From Gammaproteobacteria bacterium (GTDB taxonomy: Bacteria > Pseudomonadota > Gammaproteobacteria > Steroidobacterales > Steroidobacteraceae): 37,044 bases of DNA. The translations under genes were made by a program, and so were the position numbers. Numbering within the stretch: position 1 is the first letter of the stretch; the number at the start of each line of letters is the position of its first letter. The stretch lies in the NCBI GenBank assembly GCA_030040795.1, contig JASHTA010000453.1:1-37044 (forward strand), in the 5' to 3' direction. The notes beneath the pieces are model-generated. The model was not told the DNA's origin and did no database searches. It was given only the letters and a program-made list of their open reading frames with translations. Shown here piece after piece: positions 7,692-15,354 of this stretch.

Positions 7692-8845
7692 CGCCGCTCG
7701 GTCCTGATGGCTTCGATGACCGTCAGGCGCGCAGCGCGTCGGGCCGGAAACCAACCGACCAGGCATCCGCTCACCACCATCAGCGCGACGCCGGCCACGA
7801 GTTGTGTGCTCGATAGCCGGATGTTTCCGAGCTGCCTCTGTGCCACGTGAACGAGCCAAAAGGCCGCCAGCAGCCCGAGGCCGCCTCCTGCAAGCAGCAA
7901 CACGTTGGCCTCTGTCATCACGAGCCACCAGATCCGCCGCGGCCCGAAGCCGAGGGCCTTCAACGTGCCGATTTCACGGGTGCGCTCGCGGAAGCTCTGC
8001 GTCATGCTGTTGCCGGTCGCGAGCAGCATCGTCAGGAAGACCGCCGCGAGGATCAGATAAGCGATGAGGGTGATGTTGCCGATACGCCTGAAGTAATCGC
8101 GCCGCACGCCGTCCTGGGTCCCCGACGAGGTCTCGGCGCCGGAGTTCATGAACAGCTGATCCACCGAGTGAGCAAATCGGGAGGGGTCCACGCCGTTTCT
8201 CAGGATTGCGACCATGAAATCGATGGTGCCCCGCTCGGTGGCCCGACTCTCGTCGAGGTACGTGTAGTGATAAAAGAGCTGCTCGTGGCCCTCGGCGGGG
8301 TCACGGTAGCGCCAGATGCCGCGGATCGTCACGTAGAAGACATGCGTGCCGTCCAGCTTGGTGATGCCGGGCATCGTGATCGGCACCACGTCGCCGAGCT
8401 TCCAGCCGTACTTCTTCGCGATGAACTCATTTGCGAGGGCGCCCTGGCGGTCGGCGCGAAAGGCTCGCACCTGCTGCAAGTCCCAGACAAAGCGGCCTGT
8501 CGGATCCGGCGCGTGGGGAAAATCCTCATCGATGGCCATGGGGTCCAGCGGGTTCTTCGGGTCCCGGTAGTACCCGCCCCGCTCGACCGCGAAATCCACT
8601 TCGTCGTCTCTCAATCCAGGAAGGCGGTGGACCTTCTCCACGTCGCTCAGCGGGAGCGTGTCGGTGTACTTCGGATCGATGAAGATATGCACGTTGTCGG
8701 AGAACCGGTATCCGCCGCGGAAGAAGACCGCTACCGCGGACAGCGCGCCGAACAGCATGAACGCGCTGATGATCGACACGGCCAGAAACAGCAGCCGTGT
8801 CTTGTCGCGCATGATGTTCGCGAGGACAAATCCCAGGTATCTCAC
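7688..8845 (-). CDS. ABC transporter permease, MacB/FtsX type (first of pair)
   Basis: This 385-residue protein has the same plan as its neighbour: an N-terminal helix (SRLL-type membrane entry, about residues 16-38), a periplasmic domain of about 210 residues, then three helices with the FtsX motif RTREIGTLKALGFG. A GTG at 8845 is chosen as start because it follows AAAGGGG at good spacing and gives the normal cytoplasmic lead-in (RYLGFVLANIMRDKTR); the open frame extends 14 codons further without homology-like sequence. The 151 bp upstream contain no ATPase gene, only AT-richer DNA with a weak promoter-like pair (CTGCAA, 17 bp, TATCCT on the minus strand). Confidence 0.83.
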   Translation of the reverse strand: MRYLGFVLANIMRDKTRLLFLAVSIISAFMLFGALSAVAVFFRGGYRFSDNVHIFIDPKYTDTLPLSDVEKVHRLPGLRDDEVDFAVERGGYYRDPKNPLDPMAIDEDFPHAPDPTGRFVWDLQQVRAFRADRQGALANEFIAKKYGWKLGDVVPITMPGITKLDGTHVFYVTIRGIWRYRDPAEGHEQLFYHYTYLDESRATERGTIDFMVAILRNGVDPSRFAHSVDQLFMNSGAETSSGTQDGVRRDYFRRIGNITLIAYLILAAVFLTMLLATGNSMTQSFRERTREIGTLKALGFGPRRIWWLVMTEANVLLLAGGGLGLLAAFWLVHVAQRQLGNIRLSSTQLVAGVALMVVSGCLVGWFPARRAARLTVIEAIRTERR

Positions 8846-8996
8846 CGGGCCCCTTTCTGCATCCCCCGCGGGACAGGCACACCACAACTCTTGTTCCGAT
8901 TTGGATTTAGGATAGTACCCAGGGGTTTAAGTTGCAGATTCGCTGTTGTTTTTGACCCCGGGCCTCCTCTTGCGGGGGCGTACCGACCGGCAAGTC

Positions 8997-9830
8997 TCAC
9001 GCTTTCCAGGCCATGTAGGCCGCCATCGCGGTCACGATCGTAATGAGGACTGCGCGCAGCACGGTGGGACTGACGCAGTTGGCGGCGCGAGCGCCGGCAT
9101 CCGTTCCGGCCCAGAGGCCGACGATTACTGCGGCGAGGATCGGCCAGGACGGCAGGAGTCCCTCCCGCCAATACACGTAGGCAGCGGGCAAGGTCGTCGG
9201 AATGATCGATAGGAGGAGACTCAGCATCTGTGCCTGGTGTTGAGGCACTTTCAATGCGGCAGTGAGGCCGGCGACGATCGCAAGACCGCCGCCGATTCCG
9301 AGGTATCCTGAGGACAAGCCCGCGAGCAAGCCAACGGTGAGCAGGGCAGGCCCGCGAATGCTTTCGGCCCCGGAAGCGGTAGCAGTGGACCCCGGCACTC
9401 CCCGGGCTATTGCACGACGGATGATCAACGCGTCGAGAGCGCCCAGGTAGACGACGTAGCTCCACTGCAGGATCGAGCTCGAGACATGCGCCGCGCCGAT
9501 CGCGCCCGCAGCGCCGCCGACCAGAAAACCCGAAGCGAGCCACGGCAGCCGGGTCCTGCCGCAGCGGCCTCCCTGCGCTTGGTAACGCCTGACGGCCGTA
9601 AAGCCGGTCGGAGGGATCTGGGCGGCGAGCGAGATACCCTGACTGACGTGCTGCTCGACCCCAAGCAGCAGCGTCGACAGTACCACCAAGGCCCCTCCGG
9701 GGCTGACGCCGCAGAGACCCGAGGTCAGACCTCCGATCAGCCCCACGCAGGCGGCAAGGAGCAGCGCCGACGGATGGGACGAAGCGGTCGAGGCGGACTC
9801 GAGCAACAGGGGAGTAGACAGAAGGGTCAT
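8997..9830 (-). CDS. TauE/SafE-family sulfite/anion exporter
   Basis: This 277-residue protein has about eight hydrophobic segments and the family's repeated glycine-rich halves: GLIGGLTSGLCGVSPGGALV near the N-terminus and LAGLSSGYLGIGGGLAIV in the second half. Members move sulfite, organosulfonates or related anions across the inner membrane; the substrate here is unknown. It diverges from a TetR regulator with only 47 bp between the start codons, and a perfect palindrome lies there, so TetR control is likely. The ATG follows AGGA with almost no spacer, an unusually tight ribosome-binding site. Confidence 0.87.
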   Translation of the reverse strand: MTLLSTPLLLESASTASSHPSALLLAACVGLIGGLTSGLCGVSPGGALVVLSTLLLGVEQHVSQGISLAAQIPPTGFTAVRRYQAQGGRCGRTRLPWLASGFLVGGAAGAIGAAHVSSSILQWSYVVYLGALDALIIRRAIARGVPGSTATASGAESIRGPALLTVGLLAGLSSGYLGIGGGLAIVAGLTAALKVPQHQAQMLSLLLSIIPTTLPAAYVYWREGLLPSWPILAAVIVGLWAGTDAGARAANCVSPTVLRAVLITIVTAMAAYMAWKA

Positions 9831-9844
9831 TCCTGTTAATAATG

Positions 9845-9858
9845 ACTGACTAGTCAGT
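9845..9858. promoter_or_regulatory. Perfect 14-bp palindrome, probable TetR operator
   Basis: ACTGACTAGTCAGT is fully self-complementary and sits between the divergent TauE and TetR genes, 15 bp from the TauE start and 20 bp from the TetR start. Short symmetrical sites around a central CTAG are common for TetR-family repressors. The sequence shows the symmetry and location; binding by the adjacent TetR is inference. Confidence 0.7.
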
Positions 9859-9877
9859 TTTTATCAAGGGGGCTCCA

Positions 9878-10492
9878 ATGCCCAAGATCAATGCGCAGCA
9901 GCGCGAAGCGCGCCGCGACCGGCTACTGGCGGCGGCTCTCAAGTGCTTTTCGCGCGATGGGTTCCATCAGACGACGACGGCGGATATCGTTCGCGAGTCG
10001 GGAGTGAGCCAGGGAACGCTCTACCTCTATTTCAAGAGCAAGGACGACCTCATCGCCGCGCTGGCGGACGACCGTCACCAGCACGAGGCGGCCCTGAACG
10101 CGCTTGCAGAGCACGAAGAGGACCCTTTGAAGAGTATCCTCGCGCTGGTGAGGCTGTATGCAGAGCGGCTCTCGGACATCTCCCAGAGCGATGCCCTGAG
10201 GGTCGGCCTACAAGGCTGGGCCGAAGCGCTGCGAAACGAGCGCGTCAGGATCGGCGTATTGGACGGTGTCTCGCTTGCGCGCACGGCGCTGGTTCGCGTC
10301 ATCCGGCGAGGGCAAAGAACGGGTGTGTTCAGGAGGGATCTCGATGCTGAGGCCATGGCGAGCCTGCTCGTGGCGATCTTTCAAGGCTTCGTCTTGCGGG
10401 CCGTGTGGGAGCCGAGGCGGGATCTCGAGCCGTGCTTCAAGCTGGTGAGCGAGCTCGTGCGCAATACGCTGATCCACGCGAGGCCGGATTGA
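9878..10492 (+). CDS. TetR-family transcriptional regulator
   Basis: This 204-residue protein carries the TetR helix-turn-helix at residues 28-60 (TTTADIVRESGVSQGTLYLYF, then KSKDDLIAAL). The helical C-terminal ligand domain is of the kind found in AcrR-like repressors. The start is supported by AAGGGGG 6 bp upstream. It probably represses itself and the divergent TauE exporter through the palindrome between them; the inducer is unknown. Confidence 0.92.
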   Translation: MPKINAQQREARRDRLLAAALKCFSRDGFHQTTTADIVRESGVSQGTLYLYFKSKDDLIAALADDRHQHEAALNALAEHEEDPLKSILALVRLYAERLSDISQSDALRVGLQGWAEALRNERVRIGVLDGVSLARTALVRVIRRGQRTGVFRRDLDAEAMASLLVAIFQGFVLRAVWEPRRDLEPCFKLVSELVRNTLIHARPD

Positions 10493-10525
10493 GGGAGCAG
10501 TCGACTATTCACGAGGTGAATCAGC

Positions 10526-11062
10526 ATGGATCCTAAACTCGTCACCCCGCTTATGGTCGCCGCCCTGGTGGCCTGGGGAGTCTTTCGGCGCGTGCGGCGG
10601 ACCTTCGGCCGCCAACGGGTCAACCCCGGTCGGATTTGGTTCCGTATGGGCGTGCTCGCACTGGCCGGAGCGGTCGTTTTCGCAACGAGCGCGGCGCGGA
10701 ACACCGACTTGCTGGGCGCCGTGATCGCCGGTATCACCTGTGGTGCGGCGTTCGCGCTTGTCGGGCTGCGGTACACGCAGTTCGAAGCGACGCCGGAAGG
10801 CCATTTCTATATCCCGCACACCTACATCGGCCTGGCGGTGACCGCCTTGTTCCTCGGCCGCCTGCTGTACCGGTTCCTTTATCTCTCCTCCGGCGCACAC
10901 GCGATGACCGGTGCGAACCAGGATCTCGCCTCGTATCAAAGAAATCCGCTGACTATCGGGATCTCTGCGGCGTTCATTGGCTATTACGTGGTCTTTTATG
11001 CAGGCGTGCTCGTCAAGACCCGAGCACTGGCGCTACCGATCAGAGCGGGTACTACCGAGTAG
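10526..11062 (+). CDS. Small inner-membrane protein, DUF1453/CcdC-like
   Basis: This 178-residue protein has about five hydrophobic segments (roughly residues 8-22, 42-58, 64-82, 100-118 and 148-165). A basic loop (RRVRRTFGRQR) and a conserved-looking stretch GLRYTQFEATPEG then PHTYIGLAVTALFLGR resemble the DUF1453 family of uncharacterised proteins, some of which are labelled CcdC. The family match is from memory of its pattern and is moderate. It begins 33 bp after the TetR gene in the same direction and may be co-transcribed with it. The function is unknown. Confidence 0.6.
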   Translation: MDPKLVTPLMVAALVAWGVFRRVRRTFGRQRVNPGRIWFRMGVLALAGAVVFATSAARNTDLLGAVIAGITCGAAFALVGLRYTQFEATPEGHFYIPHTYIGLAVTALFLGRLLYRFLYLSSGAHAMTGANQDLASYQRNPLTIGISAAFIGYYVVFYAGVLVKTRALALPIRAGTTE

Positions 11063-11097
11063 GCTCACGTCGAAGCGTACTGAGATGAGGGTTGTCC

Positions 11098-12303
11098 ATG
11101 AAGATTGCGGAGTTGAAGACATACGTGGTCGATCCTCATGGCTTCGGGGGCAGAAATTGGGTGTTTGTCGCTCTGACGACCGACGAGGGAATCAAGGGGG
11201 TCGGCGAGGCGTTCGAGATCCCGTTCAACCCTCATGCGGTCGCGAAGCTCATCGAGTCGATCGGGCAGCGGTTCGTGATCGGCTCCGATCCATTCAATAT
11301 CGAGTCCATGTGGAGGAGGATTTACGCGAGCGGCTACGATCAGCACCCGGACCTGACCAAGGTGGCGATCATCAGCGCGTTCGAGATCGCCTGTTGGGAC
11401 ATCATCGGCAAGGCGACTGGCCAGCCCATCTATAACCTGCTCGGTGGCCGGTATCACGAGAAGATCCGGACGTATACCTACATCTACCCGGATCCGTCGC
11501 AGCCGAGGCAGGGTTACATGCGAGGCGAGCCCCACGCCTTCGGCGAGCGCGCCGCGCATTACCTCAAGGAGGGCTTTACCGCCCTGAAGTTCGATCCCGT
11601 GGGTGTCGCGTCCGTGCACGCTCCCTTCCAGCTCACGCCGGCGACTTTGATGCGCGCCGAAGCGATCACCAAGGCGGTTCGAGAAGCTGTCGGAGACAGG
11701 TGCGACATCATCATCGGGACCCATGGTCAGATGACCACCTCCAGCGCGATTCGTCTGGCCAAGCGATTGGAGAAATACGATCCGCTCTGGTTCGAGGAGC
11801 CCACGCCGCCGGAAAACAAGGAGGAAATGGCTAGGGTCGCTCAGTCGACCAGCATACCCGTCGCTTCCGGGGAGAGACTTTCCACCAAATACGAGTTTCG
11901 CGAGTTGCTCGAGAGGCAAGCCGCGAGCATCGTGCAGCCGGCCGTGGCCCGTGTCGGCGGAATCCTCGAGGCGAAGAAGATTGCGAGCATGGCCGAGACG
12001 CACTATGCGCAGCTCGCACCGCACGTCTACTCAGGACCCATCGAGGCCATGGCGAGCATCCATGTCGCCGCATCCTGCCCCAATTTTCTCATCACCGAAG
12101 GCATCGAGAAGTGGTCTGGCTTCTATGATCGGATCCTGACGGAGCCGTTTCGGTGGGAACGCGGCTACATCATCCCGCCCGAGAAGCCCGGGCTCGGCAT
12201 CGAGCTGCGGGAGGATGTGCTCCTGGCGAACGCCTATCGAGGTAGCGACCCCGCGATAGACATCTCTTACAAGAGTACTGACGACGACTACCCGAGCTAT
12301 TGA
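11098..12303 (+). CDS. Enolase-superfamily (mandelate racemase/galactonate-dehydratase-like) enzyme
   Basis: This 401-residue protein has an N-terminal capping domain and a C-terminal barrel. Visible barrel residues are Lys164 in ALKFDP, FEEP (Glu233/Glu234), SGERL (Glu259), His309 in LAPHVYSGP and ITEGIE near 332-337. The superfamily abstracts a proton next to a carboxylate held by magnesium, often dehydrating sugar acids. The position where the first metal-binding Asp of the superfamily is expected reads IIIGTHGQ (Gly207-Thr208-His209), so the canonical ligand appears to be absent or replaced. The ATG at 11098 is chosen over a TTG two codons earlier because GATGAGG precedes it by 7 bp. The substrate is unknown and no sugar-acid genes flank it. 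Confidence 0.83.
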   Translation: MKIAELKTYVVDPHGFGGRNWVFVALTTDEGIKGVGEAFEIPFNPHAVAKLIESIGQRFVIGSDPFNIESMWRRIYASGYDQHPDLTKVAIISAFEIACWDIIGKATGQPIYNLLGGRYHEKIRTYTYIYPDPSQPRQGYMRGEPHAFGERAAHYLKEGFTALKFDPVGVASVHAPFQLTPATLMRAEAITKAVREAVGDRCDIIIGTHGQMTTSSAIRLAKRLEKYDPLWFEEPTPPENKEEMARVAQSTSIPVASGERLSTKYEFRELLERQAASIVQPAVARVGGILEAKKIASMAETHYAQLAPHVYSGPIEAMASIHVAASCPNFLITEGIEKWSGFYDRILTEPFRWERGYIIPPEKPGLGIELREDVLLANAYRGSDPAIDISYKSTDDDYPSY

Positions 12304-12335
12304 AGCGAGCCGCAGCACTGCAAACCCGCCGCTGC

Positions 12336-12602
12336 CTACCGCAGTTGGCTGTCCTTGCTCCCGCGCCGGTTGTATCCACTGAAGGATCCGGCAGTGCGAT
12401 CTGCCGCGTCTTGGCACGCCACACACAGGCGCACGCCCGGCATCGCGATACGGCGCGCCTCCGGAATCGTGGCGCCGCACTGCTCGCACTGTGTGCGGGC
12501 AGGGCCCTGGGGCAGCCGGCTCTGGACGCGCGAGATGCCGTCCTGCACTGTCGCGTCGATCTGGTCCTGAACCGCACCGTCACCTGCCCAGCCCGTCGCC
12601 AT
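12336..12602 (-). CDS. ybiI: DksA/TraR-family C4 zinc-finger protein (YbiI-like)
   Basis: At 88 residues it has the same length as Escherichia coli YbiI and shares its features: an MATGWA start, a C4 zinc finger with Cys39, Cys42, Cys60 and Cys63 (CEQCG...IPEARR...PGVRLCVACQ), and the C-terminal YNRRGSKDSQLR. DksA/TraR proteins can bind in the RNA polymerase secondary channel, but YbiI itself is poorly characterised. The gene converges on the enolase-superfamily gene and diverges from the small membrane-protein gene. Confidence 0.92.
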   Translation of the reverse strand: MATGWAGDGAVQDQIDATVQDGISRVQSRLPQGPARTQCEQCGATIPEARRIAMPGVRLCVACQDAADRTAGSFSGYNRRGSKDSQLR

Positions 12603-12695
12603 CTCTCGCTCCGTATTCGCCGCTTCCGTATCTCATGATTCTATCCCTGAACGGGGATCCCGCCGAGCGGCTTGCAGGGAGTATGATTCCGCCCA

Positions 12696-12890
12696 ATGGA
12701 GAAACGAAGCCATGGCATCAGCCACGCCGCGCTCCGCTGGGTACCTCTGTTAGCGGCCGTCATCGGAGCCGTGACGCTGTCGGCCGTGCTCTGGGAGCGG
12801 GCTCCCAGGTTCGCCGGTGCGGCCGACACGGTTCTGGTCCTCATGGTGCTGACGACCCTGCTGCGAGAGCAGTTCAAGCGCTCGAGGTGA
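12696..12890 (+). CDS. Short membrane protein of unknown function
   Basis: This 64-residue protein has two hydrophobic stretches (about residues 13-31 and 43-55) and a basic tail ending REQFKRSR. No family was recognised. It lies 10 bp upstream of the DUF1614 gene in the same direction, and its codon pattern and membrane character suggest a real partner. The ribosome-binding site is weak. Confidence 0.5.
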   Translation: MEKRSHGISHAALRWVPLLAAVIGAVTLSAVLWERAPRFAGAADTVLVLMVLTTLLREQFKRSR

Positions 12891-12900
12891 CCGACGACGC

Positions 12901-13677
12901 GTGCTGGCTGTCCCGGGCTGGAGCGCCCTGAGCGGGATCATGTATCCCTCCAACCTGCAGTATTTCCCGGTCGCCTGGCCGTTTCTGCTCGTTCTGCTCG
13001 CTCTGTTCGGGGTAGCGGTCGCTGTTGTCGCGACGGGTCTCGTGAGGTTCGCCTCGGCGAGCATGGGAATCAGCGCCGGATCCATGCTCACGGTGCTCCT
13101 GCTCGCGCTGCTCGGCAGCTACATCAATATCCCCGTCGCCTACTTGCCTGAGCGTACCGTCAGGGTAGCGGAGACCATTACCTTTTTCGGCGTGCCGTAC
13201 GTGGTCCCCGTGATCCGGGAGTGGCCGTCCACAGTCATCGCCGTGAACGTCGGAGGCGCAGTGATTCCGGTGCTGCTCTCTTTGTATCTCATCGCGAAGA
13301 ACGGGCTGTATGCGCTCGGCTTGGTCGGGATCGCGATCGTGACGGTCGTGTCCCATCTCGTTGCTCGGCCAGTTGCCGGACTCGGCGTCGCGGAACCGGT
13401 TTTCATACCGCCGGTCGTGACGGCGGTGGTCGCTGTCGGCTTGTCACGCCGTTATGCCGCGCCGCTCGCCTACGTGAGCGGTAGCCTCGGGACGCTGGTC
13501 GGCGCGGATCTGCTGAACCTGGGCGAGATTCAGGGACTCGGCGCGCCGATCGCCTCGATCGGGGGCGCCGGGACTTTCGATGGGATCTTCGTGACCGGAC
13601 TGCTCGCCGTGGTGTACGCCGGGCTCGGCATGCACCTTGGCGCCGAGCGCCGCTCGGCACGCGCGTGGTGGCGCTGA
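12901..13677 (+). CDS. DUF1614-family integral membrane protein
   Basis: This 258-residue protein consists almost entirely of hydrophobic segments (about seven). It has the DUF1614 pattern of a glycine/alanine-rich membrane core with SYINIPV after the second helix, and a late GTLVGADLLNLGEI and IGGAGTFDGIFVTGLLAVV. Function is unknown for the family. A GTG at 12901, preceded by GAGG at 10-13 bp, is used here. An ATG at 12940 (MYPSNLQYFP) would remove 13 residues and fits the usual N-terminus equally well. Confidence 0.75.
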   Translation: MLAVPGWSALSGIMYPSNLQYFPVAWPFLLVLLALFGVAVAVVATGLVRFASASMGISAGSMLTVLLLALLGSYINIPVAYLPERTVRVAETITFFGVPYVVPVIREWPSTVIAVNVGGAVIPVLLSLYLIAKNGLYALGLVGIAIVTVVSHLVARPVAGLGVAEPVFIPPVVTAVVAVGLSRRYAAPLAYVSGSLGTLVGADLLNLGEIQGLGAPIASIGGAGTFDGIFVTGLLAVVYAGLGMHLGAERRSARAWWR

Positions 13678-13955
13678 TCGGGGGCGTGGCAGGCACTGAC
13701 CGGCGGCGAGTGGCCGGCGCCGAGTTCCCTTGTCTTGGCGGCCTGCTCGATGATAAAAGGGACGGGCGAACTCGATGACGAGGACAGACCCCTCGGAGAG
13801 GTTCCCCCGAAACCGAAGCCCGCACGGGCAGGCGCGAGTAGAGGGAAACGCAGAGCGCGGCGACACAGCGCGAATGGAGCGCCGGCCCCTGGCCGGAAGC
13901 TGGATGGCACCGCCGCGCACAGCGGCTCCAGCAGGCACCGTCGAGAGGTGTTTGC
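13678..13955 (+). other. Long GC-rich leader region before the aspartyl-tRNA synthetase gene
   Basis: No convincing gene lies in these 278 bp. A promoter-like pair TTGTCT (13730-13735) and GATAAA (13752-13757) with a 16-bp spacer would give a transcript with about 190 nt of leader. That leader has several GC-rich inverted segments but no riboswitch class was recognised. GAGAGGTG at 13943-13950 is the ribosome-binding site of the synthetase gene. Confidence 0.4.
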
Positions 13956-15260
13956 ATGGCCACTCAGGCGACTCCGCGCGTCTTCATCGAGACCCTCGGC
14001 GAGTCTGCATCTACCGAAGTCGTGCTGAAGGGTTGGGTCTACCGGCTGCGGATTCTCGGCAAGACCGCCTTTCTGATCCTGCGTGACTGCACCGGTGAGG
14101 CGCAGTGCGTCCTCGCGGCAGAAGCGTTGAGGAAGCATCGGCTCAAGGCCGAGGATGTGGTGGAGGTCCGTGGGACGCCTCGGCCGGAGTCTCGGGCGAA
14201 GGCGGGCTGTGAAGTGCACGTATCGGCCATCCGGGTGCTCAATCGTGCCGCGTCTAATCTTCCGTTCCTTTCCTCTCACGGACTGGAATCGGTCGGCCTC
14301 GAGACCGTGCTCCAGTATCGTCCCCTGGCGCTACGGACCGATTCTGTCGGCGATATTTTCCGGGTGCAGGCCGCACTCCTCGCGGCATTCCGCCAAGCGC
14401 TCGATCGCAGGCACTTCACCGAGATCGTCACGTCCAAGATCGTCGGCGGTGGAACGGAAGGCGGAACGAACCTGTTCGCGATCGACTATTTCGACCGCGT
14501 GGCGTATCTCGCCCAGAGCCCGCAGTTCTACAAGGAGCACGGGGTCGCCGGCTTCGAGCGAGTGTACGAGACCGGCCACGTTTATCGGGCGGAGCCCCAT
14601 GCCTCCAGCCGACATTTGACGGAATACTACTCGCTCGACCTGGAGGTCGGCTTCATCGACGGGCCGGAGGAAGTGATCCAGCTCGAGCGGGAGCTGCTAA
14701 CGGAGATGTTCGAGATGCTCAACAGCCGGTTCGGTCCGGCACTGCTCAAATATCGCTCGGAGCGGCTGCCGTCCATGCTCGATGTCCCGTGCTGGGAATT
14801 CGCAGAGTGCCTGGAGAGGCTTCGCGAGGCGTTCGGTCGTTCCGATTTGACCGAAGATCTCGACCCGCAAGCGGAGCGGCAGCTGTGCGAGCTCGCGCGC
14901 GAATCGGCCGGCATTCCCGCTGTATTTGTGCTCGGATTTCCCTTGTCTGCGCGGCCTTTCTACACGGCACCTCGCGGCATTGCGGGCGCGGCAAACAGCT
15001 TCGACCTCCTGTTCGAGGGAATCGAGATTACAACAGGTGGACAGCGGCTCCATCGGCGGCAGGATCTCGAGGCGGCCCTGCGCGCCCGTTCCATCGATCC
15101 AATAGGCTTCGAGAGCCATCTCGCGATCTTTGATCTCGGCATGCCACCCCACGGCGGACTTGCGATCGGGTTGGAGCGTCTGACGTGCCAGGCGATGGGC
15201 CTGCCCAATGTGCGGCAGGCGGCCCTTTATCCGCGCGACCGATACCGCCTCGCGCCGTAG
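13956..15260 (+). CDS. aspS: Archaeal-type aspartyl-tRNA synthetase (aspartate--tRNA(Asn) ligase type)
   Basis: At 434 residues it matches the short archaeal/eukaryal AspRS form and not the bacterial form of about 590 residues, because the GAD insertion is absent. An N-terminal OB-fold anticodon domain (about residues 20-105; KGWVYRLRILGK) precedes a class II catalytic core with GTEGG (166-170), YLAQSPQFYKEH, motif 2 (VYRAEPHASSRHLTEYYSLD) and motif 3 (GLERL, Arg408). All ATP-binding arginines expected are present, so it should be active. It charges tRNA-Asp with aspartate and, if non-discriminating, also tRNA-Asn for later amidation. The position that tunes this in archaeal enzymes (after GWV) is Tyr29, neither Trp nor His, so specificity is open. 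It is probably a second AspRS beside the housekeeping one; self-protection against an AspRS inhibitor is another possibility. Confidence 0.88.
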   Translation: MATQATPRVFIETLGESASTEVVLKGWVYRLRILGKTAFLILRDCTGEAQCVLAAEALRKHRLKAEDVVEVRGTPRPESRAKAGCEVHVSAIRVLNRAASNLPFLSSHGLESVGLETVLQYRPLALRTDSVGDIFRVQAALLAAFRQALDRRHFTEIVTSKIVGGGTEGGTNLFAIDYFDRVAYLAQSPQFYKEHGVAGFERVYETGHVYRAEPHASSRHLTEYYSLDLEVGFIDGPEEVIQLERELLTEMFEMLNSRFGPALLKYRSERLPSMLDVPCWEFAECLERLREAFGRSDLTEDLDPQAERQLCELARESAGIPAVFVLGFPLSARPFYTAPRGIAGAANSFDLLFEGIEITTGGQRLHRRQDLEAALRARSIDPIGFESHLAIFDLGMPPHGGLAIGLERLTCQAMGLPNVRQAALYPRDRYRLAP

Positions 15261-15354
15261 TGGGGCGGTGGAACTTGCCTCGCATGTCTTGGTCAATCGA
15301 GAGGGCACGGTGAGCCGTCGAGACTCGATCGAATTCTGTCCGCGGGAGGGCAGC

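Noticed and set aside
7847-9043. 398-residue plus-strand frame opposite the first ABC permease
   Set aside because: It is a shadow of the permease gene: hydrophilic, biased composition and no recognisable domain.
13559-13569. CGGGGGCGCC, matching the 3' part of tRNA-Arg(CCT), considered as a left attachment site
   Set aside because: It is only ten GC-rich bases, lies inside the DUF1614 coding region and does not extend into the T-loop sequence; chance match is likely.
13678-13955. Glycine-riboswitch-like bases (GGAGAG, CCGAA) in the synthetase leader
   Set aside because: The spacing and the conserved core of the glycine aptamer are missing, so no riboswitch is called.
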